From an uncultured Methanomethylovorans sp. (lineage in GTDB: Archaea > Halobacteriota > Methanosarcinia > Methanosarcinales > Methanosarcinaceae): a DNA stretch of 37,340 nt. Made by a program: the position numbers and the translations under genes. This document shows positions 7,890 through 16,900 of the stretch, piece by piece; positions within the stretch are counted from its first letter, which is position 1, and each line of letters starts with the position of its first letter. Under the pieces are notes generated by a model, which worked only from the letters and a program-made list of their open reading frames with translations, was not told the DNA's origin and searched no databases. The DNA is taken from contig CALBTS010000036.1 of NCBI GenBank assembly GCA_937968035.1, positions 1 to 37,340 on the forward strand, written 5' to 3'.

Positions 7890-10800
7890 ATGGTAATAAA
7901 AATATTTACAGTATTATTTATTCTGTGTGCACTTACCGGAGCAGCTATGGCAGATGAAATAAGAGGACCGGTTTTTCCGGCCTACTTTGATGGGTCATCA
8001 TATACCATAACCGGTAATGATGCTCCCTCCCTGCTGAAGCCCGGGGAAACGATAAGAATTGATACATCTGATGGTTATAACATAGATCCTGAGCATTTCT
8101 ACTATGTAGGAATAAACAACGGTAAAACCATTCCTTACCTTGGGTCAGAATATTATGTAGAAAGCATGGAGAACGAAGCCATACTTAAACAAAAGGTATG
8201 GGAAAAAGACGGTATGGCCATTGAGGCAGGAAGACCTAAAGCACTGAGCCGTGGGTACTCAGTGCTTGTCAATGATCACTCAGAAGAAAGAAACCAGATC
8301 GATCTGATATTAAAAAAAGATGGAGAGATCGTTGATCAGCAGGTTATGGACATAGGTTGTCAGGTAAATTTCACAACCGAATATGCAAATGAGGAGGTAG
8401 TTCTTTTCTCGGGTTCGTTTACCGGCTTTTTTGAAGATGGGGAAAGTAATTCGATCAGGATAAGTAACGCAAAACTGTGGAACATGACAACCATAAAAGA
8501 TGGGTATTCGCCTGATGGTATATCCATAATTAAACTTAAAGATGTAGATGAAGACGGGGATATTGACATTGTGGGAGAGATCAGGGAAGGAAAAAGCATT
8601 GACCTGAATAATAACACAGTGGTACCAATTTTTGGGAAGGGATTTTTCATACGAACAGGTAGTTTTTATGATATGTTCTATGAGGAACTGGAAAATTATG
8701 ATCTACTTGCAGAGAACACAGAATATAAAATTTTTGGAACTGATGGCTATAAAGACATCGGCGATATTGACACTTTTCTGAAAAATCCACCCCCATCAAT
8801 TATTGCAGTTGGTCCTGGAGTGACAATTAACACTACATCCTATCTTCATGAGGAAACTCCGGAATTCAACATGCAGTATATGCTACGAGGAGCACATACA
8901 TTCTACACATATATTCCAGCAGAGGGAATTACACTTGCTGTCGGGAAAAAAGATATGAACAATTACGCCGGAGCAGACGAACTGAAAGTCAATGTATACT
9001 CGATGGATGGAGATGCAGCTGCATCTATGGAACTTGCAGACGATGGAGATATTACCAATAGCGGTGTATCCAAAACCGAGCAGAGTTCATCCCTTCGTAT
9101 AACTGATGTTGAACCTGGGTATTACAGGGTCGATATGGCCGCAGGAAGTGACCTGTACATAAGTAAGCTGAATGTATCGAGTGGTAAACTAGTTGCTAAG
9201 GATAGCATTTTTCTAATATCTCCAGGTGAAGTCCTGGCTTTCTCAAGCCATAGCATGGATGTTTGTTTCAAAACATATCATAGAGGAGGACTGCAAACAG
9301 TATCAATTATCGGACCTGATTGCAACAGAACCGTAAATGTGAATACTACAGCCAGATGCTTTACGGTAAACCTGCCTTATTCAGATACACCATACAGTAT
9401 TCGTGCACCTAAGGGTGATATAATAATAACTGCAGCTGGATACCTGGCTTTTACAGAAGGTTCTTTGTTCGATCCAACAGCCTGTGAAGTGCTTAACTTG
9501 CAACGAGACGTGGACTGGATACGGGAAAATAATATAGAATATATAGTTATACCTGCCTCAAGGGAACAAAAGGGATTTTATATCTACAAAGAAGTGACGT
9601 CCGGGTACAAGGAAGAATCAGCTTCAACACCCTGGAACCTTGAACGCGTGGATACTTTCATGTTTCCGGGACTGTTCTATTTTGACTTTGACAAATATCA
9701 TACGTATGAGTACATAAAACTCGATACAACAGGTCCGAAGGTTGACGGAAATAACTTTAGTTACACTTCACTTCAGGTCACTACTTTGAATGAACAGGAA
9801 AATATGATCTACGGGTCTATTGCTCTTCTTGGTGAGCCATACAGTGTCTTGTATATAGATGATGGAAAGGCCATTCTGGGAAAAAAGACTGCCAATGAAG
9901 CAACAGCAACACTTTCCAGCTCAGATAGCTATAATCTTGGAGCCGGCTATTCCCTGGTCCTCAATGAGATCGACATTAAAGGTAGACAAGCCTCCCTTTC
10001 ACTTCTAAAAGAAGGAGTAAAGGTACACGACTTTATAGGAGAAACTGGAAGGCAGATCTATTACAACACTTCCATCGATGGCAAAGAAGTGACAATATTA
10101 TCATCAAGGATCGATTCATCTGTCAGGTCGGCACAACAGAGTACTGTAAAGCTTACGGATATTACTTTTAAGAATGAGAAGGACTGTCTGATCCTGAAAG
10201 ATGGAAAAAAGATAGGAGATGAGTTTGTACTTGATCTGCGGGATGTGAACGATGATGGCAACACCGATATTGAGATAAGACTTCAAAAAGGAAGGTCATT
10301 ATACCTGAAAGAGAACAGGGAAACACCCATATTAGGGAATTTTGCAGCTTTTGAAATGGATACAAAACAAAAAGTTAAGCTCATACAGAATAACACCTTA
10401 CAGAGCTCATCACAATGGACCTCAAATTCGGATTTTGTTGAAGAACAGGAAGATATGTTCCTTACATGGACATACCCGTCCAGGAATGCAAGCTTCAAGT
10501 TCACAAAAATGGGTATTGGAAGCCTGGATATCACTTTTGAAGATGAGATACGGTCTGCATATTTAGTGGTCCAACAACTCAGTGCAAGTCCTCTGCACAA
10601 TATAACTGATGCATACGAAACATATAGAATATATAATATATCGATAGTTCCCGACAGCATCAATGATGGTGATATCCACTTTAAGGTCAGCAACACATGG
10701 CTTGATGATAAAGAAATAGACATATCATCTCTGACTGTTTTAAGAGATGATGATGCTGGCTGGGAAATACTGAATGCAGATATCTCCACAAAAAATAATG

Positions 10801-11507
10801 GCGACGTCAATATAGAAGCAGAGATCAGGAACTCATCAATAATTGCAATAGTAGGGAAGAAAGTAAACAACACCTCTCAGGATACCGGAGTTTCCAAACA
10901 AGCTGAACAGTCCCTGGGAAAGAATACAGATAATAACAATTTACATATACCAGATACTACAATTTTTGCTATTGTAGCCATAGTATCGTTAATGGCTGCT
11001 GCTTATATAATCTATGGGCATAGCGATCGTTTCAAGAGGGGAAAAGACGTGTCCGGATCTTCAAAAGGTATAATAGAAAATCATCGGCAAATATTATCTT
11101 TTAACCACAACATATTCTCAACGCTCTTCGTAACAATGCTTCTGTTGTTCCTGATGGAGAACCTCTGGACCTATACTGTGTCAGCATATATTGATGTAAA
11201 GTATATAGTATATCCCACAATAATTTCAGGCCTGATGGATATGCTGTTCTATAAAGAGGAAAATGAAAATGGACACAAATTCAAGGTTACCGATGTTATT
11301 CTGGCCTTAATGATCGCTATCATCGGGATATTTATGGTCGGTTACAAATTATCCCGTGCTACAAGCATCGTTAATGAAGTATCGATCCTGTCGGGTATGT
11401 TTCTGTTAACAGTTGCATTGATATTCTATGATCTTGATCCCAAGGGCTTGATCAGATCGAAAGGAAAGGAAAAAGAAAAGAAAAGAAAAATAAGGAGGGA
11501 TGAATGA
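7890..11507 (+). CDS. Giant mosaic S-layer-like protein with polytopic C-terminus (copy 1)
   Basis: 1205 aa, far longer than the roughly 670-aa two-domain S-layer proteins of Methanosarcina. Order: signal peptide (IKIFTVLFILCALTGAAMA); S-layer family domain 1 to about residue 250; the LRGAHTFYTY module at about 330-565; S-layer domain 2 at about 580-815, entered through FPGLFYFDFDKY; a PGF-pre-PGF-like domain at about 865-990; about five C-terminal helices from residue 1020; and a Lys/Arg-rich tail. Both S-layer domains carry a D-x-D/N-x-DG-x-x-D loop, at 8541-8570 and 10242-10274. GGAG at 7880-7883 sits 6 nt before ATG 7890, so I prefer this start; ATG 7878, overlapping the previous stop, is the alternative. 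The polytopic end, where this class usually has one helix, is odd. Confidence 0.75.
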   Translation: MVIKIFTVLFILCALTGAAMADEIRGPVFPAYFDGSSYTITGNDAPSLLKPGETIRIDTSDGYNIDPEHFYYVGINNGKTIPYLGSEYYVESMENEAILKQKVWEKDGMAIEAGRPKALSRGYSVLVNDHSEERNQIDLILKKDGEIVDQQVMDIGCQVNFTTEYANEEVVLFSGSFTGFFEDGESNSIRISNAKLWNMTTIKDGYSPDGISIIKLKDVDEDGDIDIVGEIREGKSIDLNNNTVVPIFGKGFFIRTGSFYDMFYEELENYDLLAENTEYKIFGTDGYKDIGDIDTFLKNPPPSIIAVGPGVTINTTSYLHEETPEFNMQYMLRGAHTFYTYIPAEGITLAVGKKDMNNYAGADELKVNVYSMDGDAAASMELADDGDITNSGVSKTEQSSSLRITDVEPGYYRVDMAAGSDLYISKLNVSSGKLVAKDSIFLISPGEVLAFSSHSMDVCFKTYHRGGLQTVSIIGPDCNRTVNVNTTARCFTVNLPYSDTPYSIRAPKGDIIITAAGYLAFTEGSLFDPTACEVLNLQRDVDWIRENNIEYIVIPASREQKGFYIYKEVTSGYKEESASTPWNLERVDTFMFPGLFYFDFDKYHTYEYIKLDTTGPKVDGNNFSYTSLQVTTLNEQENMIYGSIALLGEPYSVLYIDDGKAILGKKTANEATATLSSSDSYNLGAGYSLVLNEIDIKGRQASLSLLKEGVKVHDFIGETGRQIYYNTSIDGKEVTILSSRIDSSVRSAQQSTVKLTDITFKNEKDCLILKDGKKIGDEFVLDLRDVNDDGNTDIEIRLQKGRSLYLKENRETPILGNFAAFEMDTKQKVKLIQNNTLQSSSQWTSNSDFVEEQEDMFLTWTYPSRNASFKFTKMGIGSLDITFEDEIRSAYLVVQQLSASPLHNITDAYETYRIYNISIVPDSINDGDIHFKVSNTWLDDKEIDISSLTVLRDDDAGWEILNADISTKNNGDVNIEAEIRNSSIIAIVGKKVNNTSQDTGVSKQAEQSLGKNTDNNNLHIPDTTIFAIVAIVSLMAAAYIIYGHSDRFKRGKDVSGSSKGIIENHRQILSFNHNIFSTLFVTMLLLFLMENLWTYTVSAYIDVKYIVYPTIISGLMDMLFYKEENENGHKFKVTDVILALMIAIIGIFMVGYKLSRATSIVNEVSILSGMFLLTVALIFYDLDPKGLIRSKGKEKEKKRKIRRDE

Positions 11508-11791
11508 TCATCCAGATGCTTGTAGGTTCACTGCTGGTGCTCTTTGTGCCGGGATTAATATGGACTTACGCACTCTTTGAGAACAGGGAGATAGACCTGA
11601 TAGAAAGGATCGCCCTTGCACTGGGACTTTCAATGGCCATGGTACCCCTGAGCCTTTTCTACCTGCACAATCTTGCAGGGATGAGAATAGATCTTGCAAA
11701 TTCTGTATATGTGGTCCTTTTGTTAACTGCAGTGGCATTATGCATTATTATGTTCAGGCGATACAGGACTGTGAGCTTAAGAAAGAATTAA
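11504..11791 (+). CDS. Small two-helix membrane protein resembling the DUF1616 N-terminus
   Basis: 95 aa: one helix at about residues 2-23, an acidic segment with IDLIERIALALGLSMAM, a second helix, a short loop, then a third hydrophobic stretch and a basic end. The pattern P-G-x-x-x-x-Y-x-L-F followed by ER-x-AL-x-x-GLS resembles the start of archaeal DUF1616 membrane proteins, which are usually longer, so this may be a stand-alone version of that N-terminal part. It has a strong ribosome binding site (AAGGAGGG at 11492-11499) and overlaps the preceding stop by 4 nt (11504-11507), so it is co-translated with the giant protein. The second cassette has no equivalent. Function unknown; a membrane partner of the polytopic end is a possibility. 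Confidence 0.65.
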   Translation: MIIQMLVGSLLVLFVPGLIWTYALFENREIDLIERIALALGLSMAMVPLSLFYLHNLAGMRIDLANSVYVVLLLTAVALCIIMFRRYRTVSLRKN

Positions 11792-11870
11792 GCTTTTGCT
11801 TGTAACATATTATGTCAAGTAATGCTGCAGTAACTTTGAATATTGTTGTTTTTAATTGATTTAGCATTAT

Positions 11871-11887
11871 ATTTATATAATATAATA
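11871..11887 (+). promoter_or_regulatory. TATA-rich promoter of the second envelope cassette
   Basis: The 11792-11970 gap is strongly AT-rich, and ATTTATATAATATAATA at 11871-11887 is the best TATA candidate in it. A start site about 25 nt downstream would leave a leader of roughly 65-75 nt before ATG 11971. Cassette 2 can thus be transcribed separately from cassette 1. Confidence 0.45.
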
Positions 11888-11970
11888 TTAATCATAATTA
11901 ATATAAACAGCTTAAAATATAATTGAACGCAGGGGATACTATTCAGAAGGGGATCCACAACAAAAATAAT

Positions 11971-12429
11971 ATGTATAGTTCTATCCTTACAGCTGTACTC
12001 CTCTTAATAGTATTATTAGTAAGTATGGCAGGCGCAGAGGAACTGAAAATAGAGGGCCTTTCAGATACTTACAGAAAAGGAGATATTATTACTTTCACTT
12101 TGGTAGCTGATGAAGGTCTTACTTCTGAAAAGATGGAAGAATGGAATATCTCACTAAAAATAGATGGAGCTACTAAGATCGATCTTCTGTTCAATGAAAA
12201 AGAAGGTCACCATAGTCTTCCAGCAATAACGCTCAGGGAGAAGTCACCATACCACTATGGCTATGGATCCGGGAATGCAGACATATTTACAGACATTGAA
12301 AAAAAAGAGATGGCCTTCAGCATTGATTCATCCATGATGAATAGAGGCGATCACATTGCAACATTATACATGCACAAAGAAGGAACATCTGAAACCCATG
12401 AGATCTCAGCTAACATAAAAATAACCTGA
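11971..12429 (+). CDS. Small secreted protein of unknown function
   Basis: 152 aa with a clear signal peptide (YSSILTAVLLLIVLLVSMAGA, probable cleavage before EELKIEG). The mature part of about 130 aa has no further membrane helix and no lipobox cysteine. It is mostly beta-type, alternating polar and hydrophobic, with a Gly/His/Tyr-rich turn (YHYGYGSGNAD). A reading from TTG 11923 adds 16 residues with no export signature, so ATG 11971 is preferred; AGGGGAT lies about 15 nt upstream, which is far. It is the first gene of cassette 2 and 11 nt from the anchored protein that follows. I do not recognise the family. A soluble component or stabiliser of the surface assembly is a guess from position only. 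Confidence 0.6.
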   Translation: MYSSILTAVLLLIVLLVSMAGAEELKIEGLSDTYRKGDIITFTLVADEGLTSEKMEEWNISLKIDGATKIDLLFNEKEGHHSLPAITLREKSPYHYGYGSGNADIFTDIEKKEMAFSIDSSMMNRGDHIATLYMHKEGTSETHEISANIKIT

Positions 12430-12440
12430 CGGAGTACTAC

Positions 12441-13907
12441 ATGAACTTTAACAAAGTCCATCTGCTAATCCCACTGATCTTGTTCTCTTACTTGCTAATG
12501 ATGAACTTTCAATCCACACATATCCGGGAAGATGACGGTTCTTATATAATAGATGTGGGGTCCCGAAATGATATGCTAAGAGATGTTAAGCTCACTGGCC
12601 CGGAAGACAGGATATCGGAACCTTTTAAAGGCAAGTTTGGCGATGAGAAGACCAATTTCAGGAACTTTACCAGCCGGTTTGTATATTTCCAGCTAGAGGA
12701 ACCTGCTATAAAGAATGCTTCAATAGCAAAGGTCCAGATACGTTTCAAGGATGAGCTTGCCAAAGGATATGTGTTCAAAGTGGGTGCACATAGTGCTCCG
12801 CAATGGAACTATAAGTGGAACCTGCTGTATGACCCATTCCAAAGACAGCTGGAAGAGGAATATGACACGATATATGCTGATAGCAACATCTCCGTTTACT
12901 CCTTAAATGATAATGCTTCCATATTTTCCGATCTCACAGATCTCTTCTCAGACCTGGAAGCTGAGAGTACATTGGCCATCCAGCCATCGGTCAGTTTGTT
13001 CCCTGGCACTGACGAACTTCTGGAAGATGAGATCACAGCAATGAATACAACAGTTGACACAACATTAAGGGGAAAGCATACGTTTCTGACATATGTCGAT
13101 GGAAATGAGATCTCAATAGATATTGAAAAACAGGACCTTAACTGGTACAATGGAACCGATGACCTAAGAATGGAAATTGTTTCAGGTACAGGAAAAACGG
13201 TAGCATCTGCGATAATTCCTGATGATGGCGATATAACCGACCACCGCGGACTGGGAAAAACTCAGATATCCCATATCAGATCCACCGGACTGAACCGGGG
13301 CACATACAAGATAATAGTGGACGCCAACGATGATACATTGATCAAAAAACTACGAGTATCGAGCAGTAAGCTAGTCGTAGAGAACAATTTGTTCGTATAC
13401 ACCCCTACAAGACTATTCACCTTGACCGAAGAAGAACAGCCTGTAAGCCTTATGACCCTCCACGAAGAAGGCCTTCAGATAATAGATATCAGCAATAAGA
13501 ACACAACCTGCAATGTAACGATCGATAAGATAGCAGTCACACAACATGCGAAAATAGGACCTTCATCAAGCCTGCAGGAGATCAATATTCCTGCCGGAGA
13601 CCTGAAGATAGCATCAAAGATATATTTTTCATTTACAGAAGGCTCATATTTCGATCCAGTGAAATGCAACGTTGTGCCTCTGGAGAATAACTTTGACTGG
13701 CTTAAGAAGAACAATGTTGACTATGTAATAATGAAGAACCGATCTGTAATATCTGAGAACGGATGGGTAATAGCTGAAACTGAGTGGAATATCGATGACC
13801 TTTATATAAGGAACAATATACTTGGCTTCTCTACGAACATAGAACATCCGGCTGATTCCTCTCAGATAGATATTCCAGTAGACTGGATAAAAATAATCTT
13901 AGAGTAG
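12441..13907 (+). CDS. Membrane-anchored extracellular protein with LRG-HTFYTY module (paralogue 2)
   Basis: 488 aa and a full-length paralogue of the 483-aa protein in cassette 1. It has the same N-terminal anchor, then REDDGSYIIDVGSRND matching REDEASYFIDIGGLND. The IRFKDELAKGY segment matches IRFKDEFPTGY. The module from about residue 207 has LRGKHTFLTY, DLNWYNGTDDL and IIPDDGDITD, and the protein ends with IPVDWIKIILE. It also contains many N-x-S/T sequons. GGAG at 12431-12434 lies about 6 nt before ATG. The stop is TAG, a codon that Methanosarcinaceae may also read as pyrrolysine, but readthrough would add only five more residues before TAA. No catalytic motif is recognised. The repeated pairing with a giant S-layer-like protein suggests the two work together outside the membrane. 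Confidence 0.7.
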   Translation: MNFNKVHLLIPLILFSYLLMMNFQSTHIREDDGSYIIDVGSRNDMLRDVKLTGPEDRISEPFKGKFGDEKTNFRNFTSRFVYFQLEEPAIKNASIAKVQIRFKDELAKGYVFKVGAHSAPQWNYKWNLLYDPFQRQLEEEYDTIYADSNISVYSLNDNASIFSDLTDLFSDLEAESTLAIQPSVSLFPGTDELLEDEITAMNTTVDTTLRGKHTFLTYVDGNEISIDIEKQDLNWYNGTDDLRMEIVSGTGKTVASAIIPDDGDITDHRGLGKTQISHIRSTGLNRGTYKIIVDANDDTLIKKLRVSSSKLVVENNLFVYTPTRLFTLTEEEQPVSLMTLHEEGLQIIDISNKNTTCNVTIDKIAVTQHAKIGPSSSLQEINIPAGDLKIASKIYFSFTEGSYFDPVKCNVVPLENNFDWLKKNNVDYVIMKNRSVISENGWVIAETEWNIDDLYIRNNILGFSTNIEHPADSSQIDIPVDWIKIILE

Positions 13908-13914
13908 TGGTCAC

Positions 13915-16900
13915 GTGTATAAAAGATACTTATACTTCATTTTATTGATCGCGATCGTCGTCCCCGCTATTGCTTCGGAGGTAAGCGGACCACTTTCTTA
14001 TGTAAGATACGACGAGAATGGATATACAATAACAGGTGCTGATGCGCCTTCGTTATTGCTCGCAAAAGAGATACTTTCAATTGACCTCTCGAATGGTACG
14101 ACCATAGACGCCGATCATTTTTATTATGCCGGGACCCAGGAAGGAAACAAGATCGATTATCTGGGAAATACATACCTGATAGAGAACATCAATGATACTG
14201 CTGTTCTATCCACAGAATTGTGGGAAGGCCAGGACATGAAGATCGGGATCCATGAAACGGTCGATCTTCCGGAAGGATATACTCTGAAATGTACAGAGAT
14301 ATCGGATATGGAAGGAAAGGCCACTTTTGTGCTGGAGAACGACAAAAGTATCCTGGATCATTTGAGCATAAAGGAAAACGGTAGCTACAATTACTCACAG
14401 ACCTATGAAGGAAAAAGTGTAGCGCTTTTCTCTTTTACTGCAGTTGATCTCTTGCATGAGAATGGAAATGACGGAGTAACATTGACAGATATCTCCATAA
14501 GGAAAGCAACGGTATTGAGCGATGGTCAGGACCTGTATAAAGATTATATAATAAACCTGGAGGATATCGACTGGGATGGGGACGAAGACATCGTCATACG
14601 CCTCAAGCCAGGTCATACTTTTACAATATCTCCTTCATCAGAGACCTCTCTTCTTAACGGTTATATATGCCTGAGAACCGGAGTGGGTTACAACCATTTA
14701 CTGGACAGGTTAGAGGGTTCTGTTCCATTGGTATCTAATGATGAATATAGAATATATTCATACAACCACAACGATGTAGCAGAACTTGAAGCAGTACTGA
14801 ACGATCCGTCCTCTGATTCTACATTCGCCATAGCTCCTTATGTGAAGTTCAATGGAATGGGAACCATTACTACTAATGCTTCTGCAGAAACAAGAAGCTC
14901 TATGCAATTAAGGGGAAAACATGAAATATACACATATATTCACAATGAGACCCTTAGCCTTTCTGTTTCAAAACATGACCTCAACTGGTACGCAGGAGAA
15001 GATGAACTAAATATAAGTGTTTATTTACCCTCTGGAGAAATTGTCGGATCTCTGGTCATACCGGACGATGGACAAAATGCAGCGACCCGCAGAGCAGGAG
15101 AAGTCCAGACAGGGATGCTGGAAGTGCCTAGACTGCAGGACGGCATCTACCATATAAAGCTCATATCTAACGATGATATCATAATAGACGAACTGCGCAG
15201 TGCACAGGACAAGCTGGTCTTTGACGGAAAGATGTTCGTCCTTTCACCCGGGGACCTGTATGTAGGTTCCAATAAAAGGATCTCGTTAAAATTTATGACC
15301 TTACATGAAGAAGGCTTGCAGGAGATAACCATAGAAGGGAATGACCGTACCTACCAAACAAAACTGGATACAAAGAACAAATGGGTAAACATCAGGTTAC
15401 CCGCATCCTCCTCTCCATATAATATAAAACTACCAAAGGGAGATATTAAAGTCGAATCAGATGCATATTTTGCGTACAATGATGAAGCCTTCTTCAGCAA
15501 AGAAGAATGTACTGTTGTCCCCTTGTATGATACCATTAGCAAGGATCAGGAACTAAAAATCGATTATTTTATAGTTCCACCGCAAAAAGAGCAAATCGTA
15601 TTCTATCCTTACAGGAACACAACCGGTCACGCATATTTTGATCTTTCCAATTATGATAATGAACTGAACACCTGGACATCACCGGGTCTGTTCTATTTTG
15701 ATATTACAGGAAAAAGAAGCTGGGAGTTCCTGAAGATCGTTCCCGGAGACGACAATATACTGAGTAAAGACGAGATAGTATACGGAAGCCTCCAATACAG
15801 CGATCATGATGCTGAAAGTCCCCTGGACAGAACTATTGCATACCTTGGTGAACCCTACTGCATACTGGAAATAGACAATTCATCAGCTTTCCTCTCCAGG
15901 ATAATGGTTGATATGAACATAAGGGTCAATTCCAGCAAAAAGGTAGAGCTGGGAGATGGAATGACCTTAGAAATGCATACAATAGACCCGGCTGGACATA
16001 AGATCAGGCTCTTCCTTTACAGAGAAGGAAAGGTCCTGTCAGATCTTGAGATCAAAGAGAATGACACAGCATCATATAAAGAAGTTATAATGGACAATGA
16101 GATACCATTGGTGAACATTCAATGCAAAGAGATCGTAAAAGGTATTAACAGTTCCAGTGCGCTGCTTAGGATAAATAGGATCAATAGCCATGCCATTGTA
16201 ATTAAGGACCATGATACGTTCAGAGATGGCTCTACAGCAGAGATCACTGATATCAATGGCGATGGTCTTCAGGATATAAGAATAACACTTGAAGAGAATA
16301 CTGAGATCCTGCTTGAAAAAGGCAGACCTGTAGCCATTCTTGGAGGATATCTGGCCCTGGAGACCGAAGATAATGGCAAGATCCTGGCCAGTAAAAAAAA
16401 TGTGCCCAATGATGAGGGTAATTTGAACATTAAAGTACAGTATGGAACCAACTTCTCGTTTACAGAGCCGGTAAAAGAGATACCAATAACTATTGAGAAT
16501 ACCAGCATTAGAACCTTCAATATATATTATAATAAAGACGTGACTGACTTCTCCTTTTTACTAAAGGAATTGAAAAAAATACCAAGTGAGGAAAATGGGA
16601 TAGAGGGCAACATCCACAGCATATACGACCTGAGCCTTTATCCAGACAATCCTGGCACTATATACATAGAATTCCCTGTGGAAGAACAATGGCTTAAGAA
16701 CAGAGGACTTGGACCTGAAGATGTTTACATTGGTTACTTCGAAAATGGGAAATGGTCATACGCTGCTCCCAGTAAGATAGGAGAGCAGGAAGAGCACATC
16801 ATCTTTAGCGTGAACTTAAAAGACCCTGGTATATTCTGCATCCTGGGTCTGCCGAATACTTCAGAAGGATACAACAGGGGTCCTGAAACTATATCTTACA

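Noticed and set aside
10283..10873. 196-aa minus-strand reading frame opposite the giant S-layer-like gene
   Set aside because: It lies fully antisense to a well-supported domain-coding region, has Ser-rich low-complexity composition typical of reverse-frame shadows, and shows no ribosome binding site.
13905..13931. Pyrrolysine readthrough of the TAG stop of the 12441-13907 gene
   Set aside because: TAA follows within a few codons, so readthrough would add only a handful of residues; its paralogue ends at the same place with TAA.
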